The translations under genes were made by a program, and so were the position numbers. Positions 62,722 through 64,000 of a DNA stretch of 64,000 bases are shown here, one piece after another (within the stretch, counting starts at the first letter, position 1; the number at the start of each line of letters is the position of its first letter). The notes beneath the pieces were generated by a model. It saw only the letters and a program-made list of their open reading frames with translations, ran no database searches and had not been told where the DNA came from. This DNA comes from Mycobacterium sp. MS1601 (lineage in GTDB: Bacteria; Actinomycetota; Actinomycetes; Mycobacteriales; Mycobacteriaceae), in contig NZ_CP019420.1 of the NCBI RefSeq assembly GCF_001984215.1, forward strand, positions 2,976,001 through 3,040,000. Reading direction: 5' to 3'.

Positions 62722-64000
62722 CAGCCCTCGCCGGTATCGCACTCGGCATTGTCGTGGTGCTCCTGATCACCGCGCTGACCGGTTACTTCGTCGCACAGGA
62801 ATTCGCCTACATGGCCGTCGACCGGTCGCGCCTCAAAGCGCGCGCCGAGTCCGGTGACAGCGCTGCCCAACGCGCGCTGAACGTCACCAAACGGACGTCG
62901 TTCATGCTCTCGGGCGCACAACTGGGCATCACCGTCACCGGCCTGCTGGTCGGTTACGTGGCCGAACCACTCATCGGTAAGGGCGTCGGCGTGTTGCTGG
63001 GCGGGGTGAGTGTGCCCACGGGCATCGGTATCGCCGCCGGTGCAGTGGCGGCCATCGTGTTCTCGACGGTTGTGCAGATGCTCTTCGGAGAGCTGTTCCC
63101 GAAGAACCTGGCCATCGCGCGCCCCGAACCCGTCGCACGGGCTCTGGCGTTGTCGACCACCTGGTATCTCCGGCTGTTCGGTTGGCTCATCTGGCTGTTC
63201 GACCAGAGCAGCAACCTGCTGCTGCGGGCCCTGCGAATCGAACCCGTCCACGACGTCGAACACTCGGCCACCCCGAAGGACCTGGAGCACATCGTGGCCG
63301 CGTCCCGCGATGCCGGCGAGCTGCCGCGGGATCTGTCCACACTGCTGGATCGCACCCTGGATTTTCCCACCCGCTCCGCCGAGCACGCCATGATCCCCCG
63401 ATCACGGGTGGACGTCCTGTCCGCTGATCTTCCCGCTGACGAGGTGTTGGCGTTGATGGCCCAGGGGCACACCCGTTATCCGGTGGTGGGTGAGGATGTT
63501 GATGATCTGCGCGGCGTGGTGCACATGCTCGACCTGCTCGATCCGTTGGCATCGGGCGGCACGGCGGGCTCGCGCTGCCGGAAGGCCGTCATCGTGCCCA
63601 CCGCAATGCCGTTGCCGTCGGTACTGCAGGCACTGCGGGCCACCGACGACGAAATGGCACTGGTGATCGACGAATACGGTGGTTTTGCCGGTGTGGTCAC
63701 CGTCGAGGACATGGCCGAAGAGCTGGTCGGTGAGATCGATGACGAGCATGACCATGAGGCCGACGACGACGCGGTGGCCGAGGGCGACGGATGGGTGATG
63801 CCCGGCGACACTCCGCTCGACGAAGTGCACCGGCTGCTGGATCGTCCTTTGCCCGAAGGGGATTACGAGACCATCGCGGGTCTGGCCATCGCCGAGTCCG
63901 GCGGCCTGCCCGCTGTGGGCGACACAGTGGCGGTGGCGTTGCAGCCCGAAGCTGAAGACCTGGTGGCAGACGAGCCGCAGCCGCAGGATCTGCTCACCAT
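62715..64000 (+). CDS. CNNM/CorC-family divalent-cation transporter (runs off the window)
   Basis: 428 codons shown, no stop before the window edge. Residues about 1-200 form the DUF21/CNNM membrane domain (EFAYMAVDRSRLKARAESGD near 29, GAQLGITVTGLLVGYVAEPLIG near 68, and the LFGELFPKNLAIARPEPVARAL helix near 125). Two CBS domains span about 215-330 (IPRSRVDVLSAD, RYPVVGEDVDDLRGVVHMLDLL), then a CorC_HlyC acidic region (IDEYGGFAGVVTVEDMAEELVGEI near 318). The family moves Mg2+ (or Co2+) across the membrane. GGAGG lies seven bases before the ATG, inside the leader hairpin. Confidence 0.9.
   Translation, partial: MLTALAGIALGIVVVLLITALTGYFVAQEFAYMAVDRSRLKARAESGDSAAQRALNVTKRTSFMLSGAQLGITVTGLLVGYVAEPLIGKGVGVLLGGVSVPTGIGIAAGAVAAIVFSTVVQMLFGELFPKNLAIARPEPVARALALSTTWYLRLFGWLIWLFDQSSNLLLRALRIEPVHDVEHSATPKDLEHIVAASRDAGELPRDLSTLLDRTLDFPTRSAEHAMIPRSRVDVLSADLPADEVLALMAQGHTRYPVVGEDVDDLRGVVHMLDLLDPLASGGTAGSRCRKAVIVPTAMPLPSVLQALRATDDEMALVIDEYGGFAGVVTVEDMAEELVGEIDDEHDHEADDDAVAEGDGWVMPGDTPLDEVHRLLDRPLPEGDYETIAGLAIAESGGLPAVGDTVAVALQPEAEDLVADEPQPQDLLT

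Overview
The window is chromosomal DNA from a mycobacterium, probably a fast-growing Mycolicibacterium-type species. The evidence is GC-rich coding sequence with strong G/C bias at third codon positions, frequent GTG starts, an antigen 85C mycolyltransferase (fbpC), a Dps closely resembling the M. smegmatis protein, a PPOX-class F420-type oxidoreductase and a CYP138-like P450. Genes are densely packed, many overlapping by 1-4 bases. I see no insertion sequence, prophage, CRISPR array, tRNA or rRNA.

Layout. 1-5.7 kb: end of recC, then recB and recD, an overlapping RecBCD operon. 5.8-14.6 kb: fbpC, an LtrA-family membrane protein, an XRE regulator with a membrane partner, a KimA-like APC transporter, a decayed PPOX-like gene, a marR-ABC exporter operon and a phosphoesterase. 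14.7-18.9 kb: CaiB CoA-transferase, acyl-CoA thioesterase and MaoC hydratase, then DUF1348 and a degenerate AbiEi/DUF559-type protein. 18.9-27.6 kb: TauE exporter, DUF1059, SRPBCC, hydrolase, haemophore-like protein, an Lrp regulator divergent from an AceE-type E1, an SDR, and DUF4873 plus an AurF-like diiron oxygenase. 27.6-33.5 kb: alcohol dehydrogenase, Baeyer-Villiger monooxygenase, acyl-CoA dehydrogenase, MaoC-like dehydratase, a citE remnant and a GntR regulator whose motif recurs at the acyl-CoA dehydrogenase promoter. 33.6-37.3 kb: glgX with a short leader ORF, a small ORF, a conserved unknown and a HAD phosphatase.

37.4-41.1 kb is a four-gene membrane locus: a polytopic protein with a Cu-monooxygenase-subunit-C-like D/H motif and an exported C-terminal domain, a one-helix protein, a cupredoxin-like lipoprotein and a fenitrothion-hydrolase-like membrane protein. 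41-52.8 kb: two MFS transporters, a PPOX enzyme, a coiled-coil protein, a C39-like protein, a serine hydrolase, an ATP-grasp enzyme, TetR/cyp138, a ROK regulator and msrA/msrB. 53-64 kb: a SnoaL-like/epimerase pair behind a perfect KstR-type box, an FAD oxidoreductase, TetR, SRPBCC, DUF427, an AlkA-like glycosylase, dps, a fumarylacetoacetase-family protein, a CopB-like ATPase behind a CsoR-type dyad, and a CNNM/CorC transporter running off the end.

From memory of M. tuberculosis H37Rv, fbpC (Rv0129c), htdZ (Rv0130), TetR/cyp138/msrA (Rv0135c-Rv0137c), Rv0138, Rv0139, Rv0140 and Rv0142 occur here in the same order, spread over about 53 kb with many extra genes between.

The two most interesting signals are the CNNM leader (62580-62721), which combines a 5' hairpin, a chained proline-rich ORF and a stem that hides the ribosome-binding site, and the four-gene putative copper locus. 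Many regulators also have near-perfect dyads inside promoters whose -10 box lies 5-8 bases from the start codon, suggesting leaderless transcripts with autoregulation.
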